Assembly: GCF_002934235.1 (NCBI RefSeq)
Contig: NZ_PTIS01000006.1
Span: 59,120 to 123,119 of the forward strand
From: Clostridium algidicarnis DSM 15099
GTDB lineage: Bacteria; Bacillota; Clostridia; Clostridiales; Clostridiaceae
Direction: 5' to 3'
Length of the DNA stretch: 64,000 nucleotides
Below, piece after piece: positions 19,882-27,749 of the stretch (the first letter of the stretch is position 1; the number at the start of each line of letters is the position of its first letter). Position numbers and translations under genes: made by a program. The notes beneath the pieces were generated by a model. The model had not been told where the DNA came from, searched no databases, and saw nothing but the letters and a program-made list of their open reading frames with translations.

Positions 19882-20724
19882 ATGAAAGAAATTCATGTGT
19901 CAGATATAACTAATGCAGTAAGAAATCTATGTATAGATTCTAACTATTATTTATCAGAGGATGTTAGAAATAGATTAAAAGAAGCCTATGAAAAAGAAAC
20001 CTGGGCTATTGCAAAAGATATTTTAGATAAAATATTAATAAATGCAGACATAGCTAAAAATCAAAGAATGCCTATGTGTCAAGATACAGGAATGACTTGT
20101 GTGTTTGTAGATATGGGTCAAGATGTTCATGTAGTTGGAGGAAACTTAGAAGAGGCTATTAATGAAGGTATAAGGCAAGGGTATGCAGAAGGGTACTTAA
20201 GAAAATCTGTGGTTAGCGATCCGCTAAATAGAGTAAATACAAAGGATAATACTCCAGGAATCTTATATTATAATATAGTTCCAGGAGATAAACTTAAGAT
20301 AACTGTGGCTCCTAAAGGATTTGGGTCAGAAAACATGAGTCAATTAAAGATGCTAAGGCCTGCAGATGGAGTACAAGGAGTTAAAGACTTCGTAATAAAG
20401 GTTGTTAAAGAGGCAGGTCCTAATCCATGTCCACCTATAATAGTAGGTGTAGGTATAGGTGGTACTTTTGATAAGTCAGCTAATTTGGCTAAGAAGGCAT
20501 TAATTAGACTTACATCAGAAAGAAATCCAAATCCTTATTATGCAGATTTAGAAAAAGAATTAATGGAGAGTATAAATGCATTAGGTATAGGACCACAAGG
20601 TTTTGGAGGAAGAAGCACAGCTTTAGCTGTAAATATTGAAACTTATGCAACTCATATAGCAGGGCTTCCGGTAGCTGTTAATATAAATTGCCATGCTACA
20701 AGACATGCTGAAATAGAATTATAG
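19882..20724 (+). CDS. mesaconase/fumarase alpha subunit (Fe-S hydro-lyase)
   Basis: Alpha subunit of a class I, oxygen-sensitive [4Fe-4S] hydratase, 280 residues. In this pathway the enzyme hydrates mesaconate to (S)-citramalate, and it may also act on fumarate. Cysteines likely to hold the cluster are in MPMCQDTGMTC, PNPCPPIIVG and INCHATRHAEIEL. The ATG at 19882 has AAAGGAG eight bases upstream. A GTG at 19873 overlaps that site. The role as mesaconase is inferred from position between mal and the lyase genes. Confidence 0.93.
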   Translation: MKEIHVSDITNAVRNLCIDSNYYLSEDVRNRLKEAYEKETWAIAKDILDKILINADIAKNQRMPMCQDTGMTCVFVDMGQDVHVVGGNLEEAINEGIRQGYAEGYLRKSVVSDPLNRVNTKDNTPGILYYNIVPGDKLKITVAPKGFGSENMSQLKMLRPADGVQGVKDFVIKVVKEAGPNPCPPIIVGVGIGGTFDKSANLAKKALIRLTSERNPNPYYADLEKELMESINALGIGPQGFGGRSTALAVNIETYATHIAGLPVAVNINCHATRHAEIEL

Positions 20725-20736
20725 GAGGAAATAAGT

Positions 20737-21294
20737 ATGGAAAAGAAGATAACAACCCCACTTACAAAAGAAAAGGTTAAAGGTCTTAAGGCTGGAGATA
20801 GTGTGCTTATAAGTGGAACTATCTATACAGCTAGAGATGCTGCTCATAAAAGATTAGTAGATCTTTTAGATGAAGGAAAAGAACTTCCATTAGATTTAAA
20901 AGACGCAATAATATACTATGTAGGACCAAGTCCTGCAAAGCCAGGAATGGCGCTAGGATCAGCAGGGCCTACTACTAGTTATAGAATGGATCCTTATGCA
21001 CCAAGACTTTTAGATAAAGGTCTTAAAGGGATGATAGGTAAAGGACTTAGAAGTAAAGACGTAGTAGACTCATTAATAAAAAACAATGCAGTTTACTTTG
21101 CAGCTATAGGTGGAGCAGCTGCCCTAATAGGAAAATCTGTAGAAGAAGCTGAAATGGTTGCCTACGAAGATTTAGGAGCAGAGGCTATAAGAAAGCTCAC
21201 AGTGAAGGATCTACCTGTAGTGGTAGTTATAGATAGCGAAGGTAATAACCTATATAAGATAGGACAACAAGCTTATTTAGATAGTTTAAAGTAA
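20737..21294 (+). CDS. mesaconase/fumarase beta subunit
   Basis: Beta subunit of the same two-part hydro-lyase, 185 residues. Conserved segments are GDSVLISGTIYTARDAAHKRL, YVGPSPAKPGMALGSAGPTTS and GKGLRSKDVV. It starts 12 bases after the alpha subunit with an AGGAGG site, so both are made together. Single-chain class I fumarases of other bacteria carry these two parts fused. Confidence 0.94.
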   Translation: MEKKITTPLTKEKVKGLKAGDSVLISGTIYTARDAAHKRLVDLLDEGKELPLDLKDAIIYYVGPSPAKPGMALGSAGPTTSYRMDPYAPRLLDKGLKGMIGKGLRSKDVVDSLIKNNAVYFAAIGGAAALIGKSVEEAEMVAYEDLGAEAIRKLTVKDLPVVVVIDSEGNNLYKIGQQAYLDSLK

Positions 21295-21352
21295 CTTTAA
21301 GGTAGATATTATATTTAATTATAAAAAAATATTATCTTACTATTAGAACACC

Positions 21353-21399
21353 TTACCCATAGCTAGACGAATTTATTAATATCTTTTAGTTATGGGTAA
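21353..21399. other. inverted repeat between mesaconase and citD
   Basis: TTACCCATAGCTA (21353-21365) pairs with TAGTTATGGGTAA (21387-21399) with a single G-T pair. It lies in a 175-base gap, has no T-run and may be a processing or attenuation hairpin separating the mesaconase pair from the lyase genes. Confidence 0.45.
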
Positions 21400-21469
21400 A
21401 TAAAACAAACAAAGAGGTTAAAATAAGTATTTAAATTAATGAACCTTTTTTATAAGAGGAGTGATTTTT

Positions 21470-21739
21470 ATGAAAATTTCTAAGGTGGCAAAGGCAGGAA
21501 CTTTAGAATCTAATGATGTATTTATAATGGTATCCCCAAATGAAGCGGATACTGTAGATATTAAGTTAGAAAGTATAGTAATGAAGCAATTTGGAGACCA
21601 AATATTAAAAGTTATAGAGGAAACATTACAAGATTTAAAGATTGAATCTGTAAGCTTAAAGGCACAGGACAAAGGTGCATTAGATTATACCATAAAGGCA
21701 AGAGTAGAAACTGCAATAAAAAGAGCTATGGAAAAGTAG
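21470..21739 (+). CDS. citD: citrate/citramalate lyase acyl carrier protein (gamma)
   Basis: An 89-residue acyl carrier protein that carries the acetyl-thioester prosthetic group 2'-(5''-triphosphoribosyl)-3'-dephospho-CoA. The modified serine is Ser14 in KAGTLESNDV, the same position as in Klebsiella citrate lyase. The ATG at 21470 has AGAGGAGTGAT just upstream, and a GTG at 21461 lies inside that site. In this pathway the complex most likely cleaves (S)-citramalate to acetate and pyruvate. Confidence 0.95.
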   Translation: MKISKVAKAGTLESNDVFIMVSPNEADTVDIKLESIVMKQFGDQILKVIEETLQDLKIESVSLKAQDKGALDYTIKARVETAIKRAMEK

Positions 21740-21780
21740 TAAAATAATTATAAGAAACAATATTGTGAGGTGTATTTCAA

Positions 21781-22653
21781 ATGAAAAAATTAAGAAGAAC
21801 TATGCTTTTTATGCCTGGAAATAATCCAGGGATGCTTCAAAATGCAGCTATACTAGGTGCTGATTCTATAATTTTAGACTTAGAAGATGCAGTAAGCATA
21901 ACAGAAAAAGATAGTGCTAGAGTATTGGTTAGAGAAGCTATAAAAAATGTGGATTACTCCTCTGTAGAGGTGGTAGTTAGAATTAATCCACTAGATACAG
22001 AGTTTGGCCATTTAGATTTAGACGTTATAGCAAGAACTAAGCCTGACAGCATAATGGTACCAAAGGCTGATGAAAATGAAATAAGAGAAGCTCATGAAAT
22101 ATTGAATAAAATAGAAGAAGAAGAAGGGTTTAAAAAAGGGTCTATAAAGATAATACCACTTATAGAAACAGCTTTTGGACTTGAAACTGTATATAATGTA
22201 ATAAATGCTTCAAAGAGAGTAGTTGCTATTTTATTAGGTGGAGAAGACTTGACCTCTGATTTAGGTATAAAGAGAACAAAAGATGGGGAAGAAATATTTT
22301 ATGCGAGAAATAGGGTAGCTACAGTATGTAGAGCCTTTAAAATAGATTCTATAGATACTCCTTTTACAGACACTAATGACTTTGAAGGATTAGAAAAAGA
22401 TACATTAAAAGCAAAAGGTCTTGGACTTACTGGAAAGTCTGCAATAAACCCAAGACAAATAGACAGTATACATAGTGTTTTTGCACCTACAAAAGAAGAG
22501 GTAAATCACGCATTAAGAGTGCTAAAGGCTATGGAACAAGCTGAAAGAGAAGGAAAAGGTGTATTTTCTTTAGATGGAAAGATGATAGATGCACCTATAA
22601 TAAATAGAGCAACAACAACTGTAGAACTAGCTAAATTATTAAATCTTATATAA
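21781..22653 (+). CDS. citE: citrate/citramalate lyase beta subunit
   Basis: The 290-residue lyase subunit that cleaves the acyl-ACP thioester of citramalate or citrate. It has an HpcH/HpaI-like TIM barrel. Visible motifs are MLFMPGNNPGML, IILDLEDAV, MVPKADEN, IPLIETAFGL with the metal-binding Glu, and LGGEDLTSDLG. It sits between citD and citF with gaps of about 41 bases. Sequence alone does not separate citramalate from citrate as substrate, but the neighbouring pathway genes favour citramalate. Confidence 0.94.
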   Translation: MKKLRRTMLFMPGNNPGMLQNAAILGADSIILDLEDAVSITEKDSARVLVREAIKNVDYSSVEVVVRINPLDTEFGHLDLDVIARTKPDSIMVPKADENEIREAHEILNKIEEEEGFKKGSIKIIPLIETAFGLETVYNVINASKRVVAILLGGEDLTSDLGIKRTKDGEEIFYARNRVATVCRAFKIDSIDTPFTDTNDFEGLEKDTLKAKGLGLTGKSAINPRQIDSIHSVFAPTKEEVNHALRVLKAMEQAEREGKGVFSLDGKMIDAPIINRATTTVELAKLLNLI

Positions 22654-22694
22654 TTTAAAAGTAATAAAACAATCAAAAAAGGTGGGATAGACTT

Positions 22695-24236
22695 ATGAAT
22701 AACTATATAGAAAGAGATATTCCAGAATATATAGAAGGTTATGGAAGTGTGGTTCCATTTAATGGAGCATATCAAAATTCAATAGTAAAAAGAAAGACCT
22801 CAGTTAAAGAAAGTTCTGTAGGACCAGAGGATAAAAAGATTTTAGAGTCTATAGATGAAGCTTTAGACAAGGTAGATATAAAAGATGGTATGACAATATC
22901 CTTTCATCATCATTTAAGAAATGGTGATAAGGTATTTAATATGGTTTTAGAGAAAATAGCTGAAAGAGGAGTAAAAGATTTAACTGTGGCTGCAAGTGCT
23001 ATATTTCCAGTACATGCACCCTTAGTAGAATATATAAAAAAAGGCATAGTAACAAACATAATAGCAAGTTACATATCAGGACCTGTGGCTAAGTGCATTT
23101 CAGAAGGTGGTTTAAAAAATCCAGCTATAATGCAAACACATGGAGGTAGGGGAAGAGCTATTGAAAGTGGTGATGTAAAAATAGATGTGGCATTTATTGC
23201 AGCACCAACATCTGATGATTATGGAAATATAAATGGACTAAATGGGAAATCTGCTTGTGGAGCTTTAGGTTACGCTATAGCAGATGCAGAGTATGCAGAT
23301 AAGGTTATAGCTATTACAGATACTATAGTTCCTTATCCAAACTGTCCTATTGAAATAAGTCAAATCTATGTAGATTATGTTGTAGTTGTAGATTCTATAG
23401 GTGATCCTGAAGGCATAGTTTCAGGAACAACAAAGATAACTAAAGATCCTGTGGGACTTAAAATAGCTAAAATGGCTGCAGGGGTTATGGAAGCTTCCGG
23501 ATTAATTAAGGATGGAATGTCCTTTCAAACAGGCGCTGGGGGTATATCACTTGCTGTAGCACAGGAATTAAAAGATATAATGATAAGAGATAATATAAAA
23601 GGCAGCTTTGCTTCAGGTGGAATAACAGGATATATTGTAGATATGTTCAAAGAAGGGTTATTTCAATACTTATTTGATGTGCAATGTTTTGATTTAAAGG
23701 CAGTGGAGTCTTATTCTACAAGCCATAAACATCAAAGAATGTCAGCATCTATGTATGGGAATCCTCATAATAAAGGAGCTGTAGTAAATAAGCTAGATAT
23801 TGTTATTTTAGGAGCTACAGAAATAGACACAAATTTCAATGTAAATGTTACAACAGCATCAGATGGAACTATAATGGGAGGATCAGGAGGACACAGCGAT
23901 ACAGCAGCAGGAGCTAAACTTACAATAATAGTTTCTAATCTTATGAAGGCAAGACTACCTTTAATTAGAGATAAGATTACAACAGTTAATACTCCAGGAG
24001 AAACCATAGATGTTTTAGTAACAGAAAGAGGTATTGCAATAAACCCAAGAAGGCAGGATTTAATAGAAAAATTAAAAGGAACAAATCTTCCTATAATGAC
24101 TATAGAAAAGCTAAAAAATATATGTGAAGAGTTAACAGGAAAACCAAAAGATATAGAATTAAAAGAAGATATAGTAGCAGTAGTTGAATACAGAGATGGA
24201 ACTGTGATAGATGTTATTAGAAAAACGAAAGAATAG
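22695..24236 (+). CDS. citF: citrate/citramalate lyase alpha subunit (CoA transferase)
   Basis: A 513-residue acyl-ACP transferase that exchanges acetyl on the carrier for the incoming substrate, releasing acetate. Family segments are SVGPEDKKILESIDEAL, QTHGGRGRAIESGD, FQTGAGGISLAVAQELK and GGSGGHSDTAAGAKLTII. The ATG has GGTGGGAT upstream. It completes the CitDEF complex. Confidence 0.95.
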   Translation: MNNYIERDIPEYIEGYGSVVPFNGAYQNSIVKRKTSVKESSVGPEDKKILESIDEALDKVDIKDGMTISFHHHLRNGDKVFNMVLEKIAERGVKDLTVAASAIFPVHAPLVEYIKKGIVTNIIASYISGPVAKCISEGGLKNPAIMQTHGGRGRAIESGDVKIDVAFIAAPTSDDYGNINGLNGKSACGALGYAIADAEYADKVIAITDTIVPYPNCPIEISQIYVDYVVVVDSIGDPEGIVSGTTKITKDPVGLKIAKMAAGVMEASGLIKDGMSFQTGAGGISLAVAQELKDIMIRDNIKGSFASGGITGYIVDMFKEGLFQYLFDVQCFDLKAVESYSTSHKHQRMSASMYGNPHNKGAVVNKLDIVILGATEIDTNFNVNVTTASDGTIMGGSGGHSDTAAGAKLTIIVSNLMKARLPLIRDKITTVNTPGETIDVLVTERGIAINPRRQDLIEKLKGTNLPIMTIEKLKNICEELTGKPKDIELKEDIVAVVEYRDGTVIDVIRKTKE

Positions 24237-24248
24237 ATAGAAAAATAA

Positions 24249-24281
24249 GTTTTAGATGGAGTTTAAGTCTCCTTCTAAAAC
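24249..24281. other. inverted repeat after citF
   Basis: GTTTTAGA-T-GGAG pairs with CTCC-T-TCTAAAAC around a 7-base loop (12 pairs, one T-T mismatch). No T-run follows, so it may attenuate or stabilise the message between citF and citC. Confidence 0.45.
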
Positions 24282-24407
24282 TAAAATAGTTATATTACTT
24301 AAACTAAAAAAGTCTAAATGATTAAATAAACTGTTATATTTATTCATCTGCTTTTTTGAAATATATAGCTAAAATTAAATTATTAAAAATAGGAATAGGT
24401 GATTCAA

Positions 24408-25433
24408 ATGGATGGATTGCAAATAGAAATTATTGATATTAACAATGAAGAAGAAAGAAATGAAGTTAAAAGATTTTTAAATACCTTTAACTTAAATTAC
24501 GAAAAAGATATAGATTATACAGTAGTTTTAAGGGAAAAAGGTGATATAGTAGCTACAGCATCTAAGGGTAAAAATATCTTAAAAGGTTTTGCTATAAATC
24601 ATAAGTTACAAGGTGAAGGAATTACTGCAATGCTCGTAAACTCACTTTTAGATAGGTTATTTTATGAAGAAATATATCATAGCTTTATATTTACAAAACC
24701 TGAAAATATAGATATATTCTCATCTTTAGGATTTAAGCTTTTATATAAAGCACAAAAGGCAGCCTTGCTTGAAAGTGGTATATATGATATTCATGATCAT
24801 ATTAAAAAGCTTATTAAAAAGCATAATATAGATATTACTAAATCAAGATCTGCTTTGGTTATGAATTGCAATCCTTTCACCAAAGGTCACCGATACTTAA
24901 TTGAAAAGGCTTCAAAGGTTTCAAACGAGGTTTTGGTATTTGTAGTAGAAGAGGATAAGTCAGTTTTTCCATTTGAAAGCCGATATAATATGGTTAAAGA
25001 TGGAACTTTTGATTTGAATAATGTTAAGGTTATTAGGGGCGGGGAGTATATTATATCTTTGGCTACATTTCCTACATATTTCTTAAAAAAAGAGGATGAT
25101 ATATTAAAAACATATACAGATATAGATGCAGGTATATTTGCAAAGTATTTTTGTAAAGAATTAAATATAGATAGAAGATTTGTAGGCGAAGAGCCCTATT
25201 GTAACGTAACAAGTGCCTATAATGATTCCTTACTTAAACAATTAGAAAAGTTTAATATTGATTTAACTGTAATACCTAGAATGTCTATAGATGGTGAAGC
25301 AATAAGTGCCTCTAAAGTTAGAACATTAATAAAGAATGGGGATATTAATAAGTTAGAAGCCCTTCTTCCAAGTGTGACTTTAGAGTTTTTACAAACTGAA
25401 ATTGGAAAGGAGATAGCAGGAGATATAACATAA
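24408..25433 (+). CDS. citC: [citrate (pro-3S)-lyase] ligase, citramalate lyase activator
   Basis: Acetylates the thiol of the lyase prosthetic group using acetate and ATP, activating the enzyme. The 341-residue protein has an N-terminal GNAT-like domain (to about residue 120) and a nucleotidyltransferase domain with the HxGH-like motif NCNPFTKGHRYLIEKA and a later ISASKVRTL. ATG 24408 has AATAGGTGAT upstream. It starts the maturation group citC-citX-citG. Confidence 0.94.
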   Translation: MDGLQIEIIDINNEEERNEVKRFLNTFNLNYEKDIDYTVVLREKGDIVATASKGKNILKGFAINHKLQGEGITAMLVNSLLDRLFYEEIYHSFIFTKPENIDIFSSLGFKLLYKAQKAALLESGIYDIHDHIKKLIKKHNIDITKSRSALVMNCNPFTKGHRYLIEKASKVSNEVLVFVVEEDKSVFPFESRYNMVKDGTFDLNNVKVIRGGEYIISLATFPTYFLKKEDDILKTYTDIDAGIFAKYFCKELNIDRRFVGEEPYCNVTSAYNDSLLKQLEKFNIDLTVIPRMSIDGEAISASKVRTLIKNGDINKLEALLPSVTLEFLQTEIGKEIAGDIT

Positions 25434-25453
25434 GTTAAGTCTTCGAAAAAAAT

Positions 25454-25972
25454 ATGAATTACACTAAAGAGGATATTTTAGTAGAGAGGGAAAAAAGGGT
25501 AAGTTTCCAAGAAGAACTTTTGGATAGATTTGATAAAACATTAGTCTTTATAAGGGTAAACTATCCAGGGATAATGAAAGATAATAGTACATCACAAGGA
25601 ATAATAATGGTTATGGACAAACTTTTAGATGCTATGTTTGGCAGTGTAAATGTATTTAAGCTTATCACAATAACAGCAGAGGGACCTAATATTACTATGA
25701 TTTTAGATAAAGAATCTTTAGAGGTTAAAAAGATGTGTGTTGAAATTGAAGACAATCATCCTTTAGGTAGATGTGTTGATATAGATGTATATTCTAGTGA
25801 TGATAAAAAGAGTATATCTCGAAAAATATTAGGTAAAGCTCCAAGACGATGTTTTATATGTGATGAAAATGCTATGATTTGTGTAAGATCAGAAAACCAT
25901 GAATTTAAAGATGTAGTAGATTACATAGAGAAAAGTTATAAATGGTTCAAGGGGGCTGTAAATGAAGGGTAA
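25454..25972 (+). CDS. citX: holo-ACP synthase CitX
   Basis: Transfers the triphosphoribosyl-dephospho-CoA group to Ser14 of CitD. The 172-residue product shows the family pattern HPLGRCVDIDVYS, then SRKILGKAPRRCFICDENA with two cysteines, then a late cysteine and HEF. The ribosome site is poor. It overlaps citG by 11 bases, which indicates translational coupling. In some bacteria CitX and CitG are fused; here they are separate. Confidence 0.92.
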   Translation: MNYTKEDILVEREKRVSFQEELLDRFDKTLVFIRVNYPGIMKDNSTSQGIIMVMDKLLDAMFGSVNVFKLITITAEGPNITMILDKESLEVKKMCVEIEDNHPLGRCVDIDVYSSDDKKSISRKILGKAPRRCFICDENAMICVRSENHEFKDVVDYIEKSYKWFKGAVNEG

Positions 25973-26858
25973 AGATGAAATAGGGCTCATATCCTTTAGT
26001 ATAGGAGAGCTTGCAGTGCAAGCAATGTTATATGAGGTTTTAACCTACCCTAAACCAGGGCTTGTATCCCCAATTAATTCAGGGTCACATAGTGATATGG
26101 ATTATTATAAATTCATAGATAGTACAACTGCACTTATAAGGTTCATGTTACTTTTTTCTAAGGAAGGTTATTCTAATAAAAGCCATGAAGAAATATTTAA
26201 AAATATAAGGGACATAGGCATAGAGGCAGAAAAGGAAATGTTTTTAAAAACTTCAGGAATAAATACTCATAAGGGTATGTTATTTGTTATGGGTATAACT
26301 GTAGCTGCAGTATCCAAAACTCTTTATGAAAATCAAGATTTTAAATCAATTCAAGGTAATATTAAAGCTATGACAAAAGGAATTACAAAGAAAGATTTTA
26401 AAGATATTAACTTAAAAAAGGATCTATCTCATGGTGAAAAATTATATTTAAAATATGGAATAAAGGGAGTTCGCAAGGAAGTTGAAAAAGGCCTTCCATT
26501 AGTTTTTAATTATTCACTTCCCTTTTATGAAGAAAATAAGTTATTAGTACATAAAGATAGAATAGTAAATACACTTATTGGAATAATGCAATATTGTGAT
26601 GATACAACTATACTATATAGACATTCAATAGATACACTAAATGAAGTAAAGGAAAGATCAAGGTATATATTAGATCTTGGAGGAATGTGCAAAGAAGAAG
26701 GAATAAAAGAAATAATGTCGCTAGAAGAAGACTTTATTAAAAGGAAAATTAGTCCTGGTGGAAGTGCAGACATTTTAGCCGTTACAATATTTTTAGAAGA
26801 AATAAAAAAGAAATTTTTTATCAATGAATTAGAAGGGGTAAAAAATGCATATGAATAA
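25962..26858 (+). CDS. citG: triphosphoribosyl-dephospho-CoA synthase
   Basis: Makes the prosthetic-group precursor from ATP and dephospho-CoA. The 298-residue product has LTYPKPGLVSPINSGSHSDMDYYKF, the conserved substrate segment, then TSGINTHKGMLFVMG and SPGGSADILAVTIFLE. AAGGGGGCTG precedes the ATG inside the end of citX. It overlaps the following TPR gene by 14 bases. Confidence 0.94.
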   Translation: MKGKDEIGLISFSIGELAVQAMLYEVLTYPKPGLVSPINSGSHSDMDYYKFIDSTTALIRFMLLFSKEGYSNKSHEEIFKNIRDIGIEAEKEMFLKTSGINTHKGMLFVMGITVAAVSKTLYENQDFKSIQGNIKAMTKGITKKDFKDINLKKDLSHGEKLYLKYGIKGVRKEVEKGLPLVFNYSLPFYEENKLLVHKDRIVNTLIGIMQYCDDTTILYRHSIDTLNEVKERSRYILDLGGMCKEEGIKEIMSLEEDFIKRKISPGGSADILAVTIFLEEIKKKFFINELEGVKNAYE

Positions 26859-27525
26859 AGATGTAAAAATAAAGATTAGGCTATTTACAGTATTAACTTT
26901 TTTAGCTGTGTTTGTAATATCTTATACAAGGTATGAAGAAGGGATTAAGTTAGAGAAAATAGAAGAAAAGCAAGAGATTATTTTAAAAGAAAAGAAAGAT
27001 GAAAATGCTAAAATTATTGCAACTAATGAGAAAAATAAAGAATTAGATAGCAAAAACGAAGAAGCCTTGGCTAAGTTTTATGATGGAAAATATGATGAAG
27101 CCATACAAAAGTGTGATGAAGTTATAGATTTAGATGAAAATAATTATAAAGCCTATAATATAAAAGGTATAGCTACAGGCTACAAAGGTAATTTTGAAAA
27201 AGGCTTAGAGTATATAGATAAATCTTTAGAGATAAATCCAGAGTTTGGTTACTCAAGATTTAATAAAGCTTTAATTTATGAACTATTTGGAAAGTATGAG
27301 GAATCTCTAAAATTATATGATGAGGCCTTAGAGATTGAAGACTATGTATGGAGCTATTATGGAAAGGCTAGTATATATGGTAGGTATGGAGACTTAGAAA
27401 ACACTTTAAGATCTATGGAAAAGGCAATAGAATTAGATCCTAAAGTAAAAGAGGCAGCAAAGGAAGAAACAGATTTTAATAATGTTAGAAAGTACAAAGA
27501 ATTTAATGATTTAATTAACTTTTAA
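26845..27525 (+). CDS. membrane-anchored TPR protein
   Basis: A 226-residue protein with one N-terminal membrane helix (about residues 12-28), a charged coiled linker rich in Lys and Glu, and about four tetratricopeptide repeats from residue ~75 (EALAKFYDGKYDEAIQKCDE, then three similar units). TPRs mediate protein contacts and no function can be assigned. It overlaps citG and ends the lyase operon. ATG 26845 with AAGGGGT, or ATG 26851, could be the start. Confidence 0.8.
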   Translation: MHMNKDVKIKIRLFTVLTFLAVFVISYTRYEEGIKLEKIEEKQEIILKEKKDENAKIIATNEKNKELDSKNEEALAKFYDGKYDEAIQKCDEVIDLDENNYKAYNIKGIATGYKGNFEKGLEYIDKSLEINPEFGYSRFNKALIYELFGKYEESLKLYDEALEIEDYVWSYYGKASIYGRYGDLENTLRSMEKAIELDPKVKEAAKEETDFNNVRKYKEFNDLINF

Positions 27526-27532
27526 AATTTCA

Positions 27533-27582
27533 AAGTACTGAGCCTATACTTAAAGTATTCTTTAAGTATAGGCTCAGTACTT
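27533..27582. terminator. long bidirectional terminator
   Basis: A perfect 22-bp inverted repeat (27533-27554 with 27561-27582, six-base loop GTATTC) between the convergent TPR and sigma-54 regulator genes. It should form a very stable hairpin on either strand. Confidence 0.85.
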
Positions 27583-27692
27583 ATAATTTAAAGTAATAAG
27601 TTACGTCATCATAATTTAAAGTGCTTTTAAAGTATAAGTTAAGTCCTTTTAATTTAAAATACTCTTTAAGTATGAGTTAAGTCACTTTAAGT
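27583..27692. repeat. degenerate ~40-bp tandem repeats
   Basis: Units at 27611-27650 and 27651-27692 share AATTTAAA, CTTTAA-GTAT-AGTTAAGTC and CTTT blocks. A shorter unit lies at 27583-27610. They also resemble the right arm of the adjacent terminator (TTTAAGTATAGG), suggesting local duplication of terminator sequence. Confidence 0.5.
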
Positions 27693-27749
27693 AACATAAA
27701 ATAATCTTTTAAACATAGCTTATAATTCATTAAAAGTTTAAATTAACAA

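Noticed and set aside
27533..27692. CRISPR array
   Set aside because: Repeats are few, imperfect and adjoining with no unique spacers; no cas genes are present.
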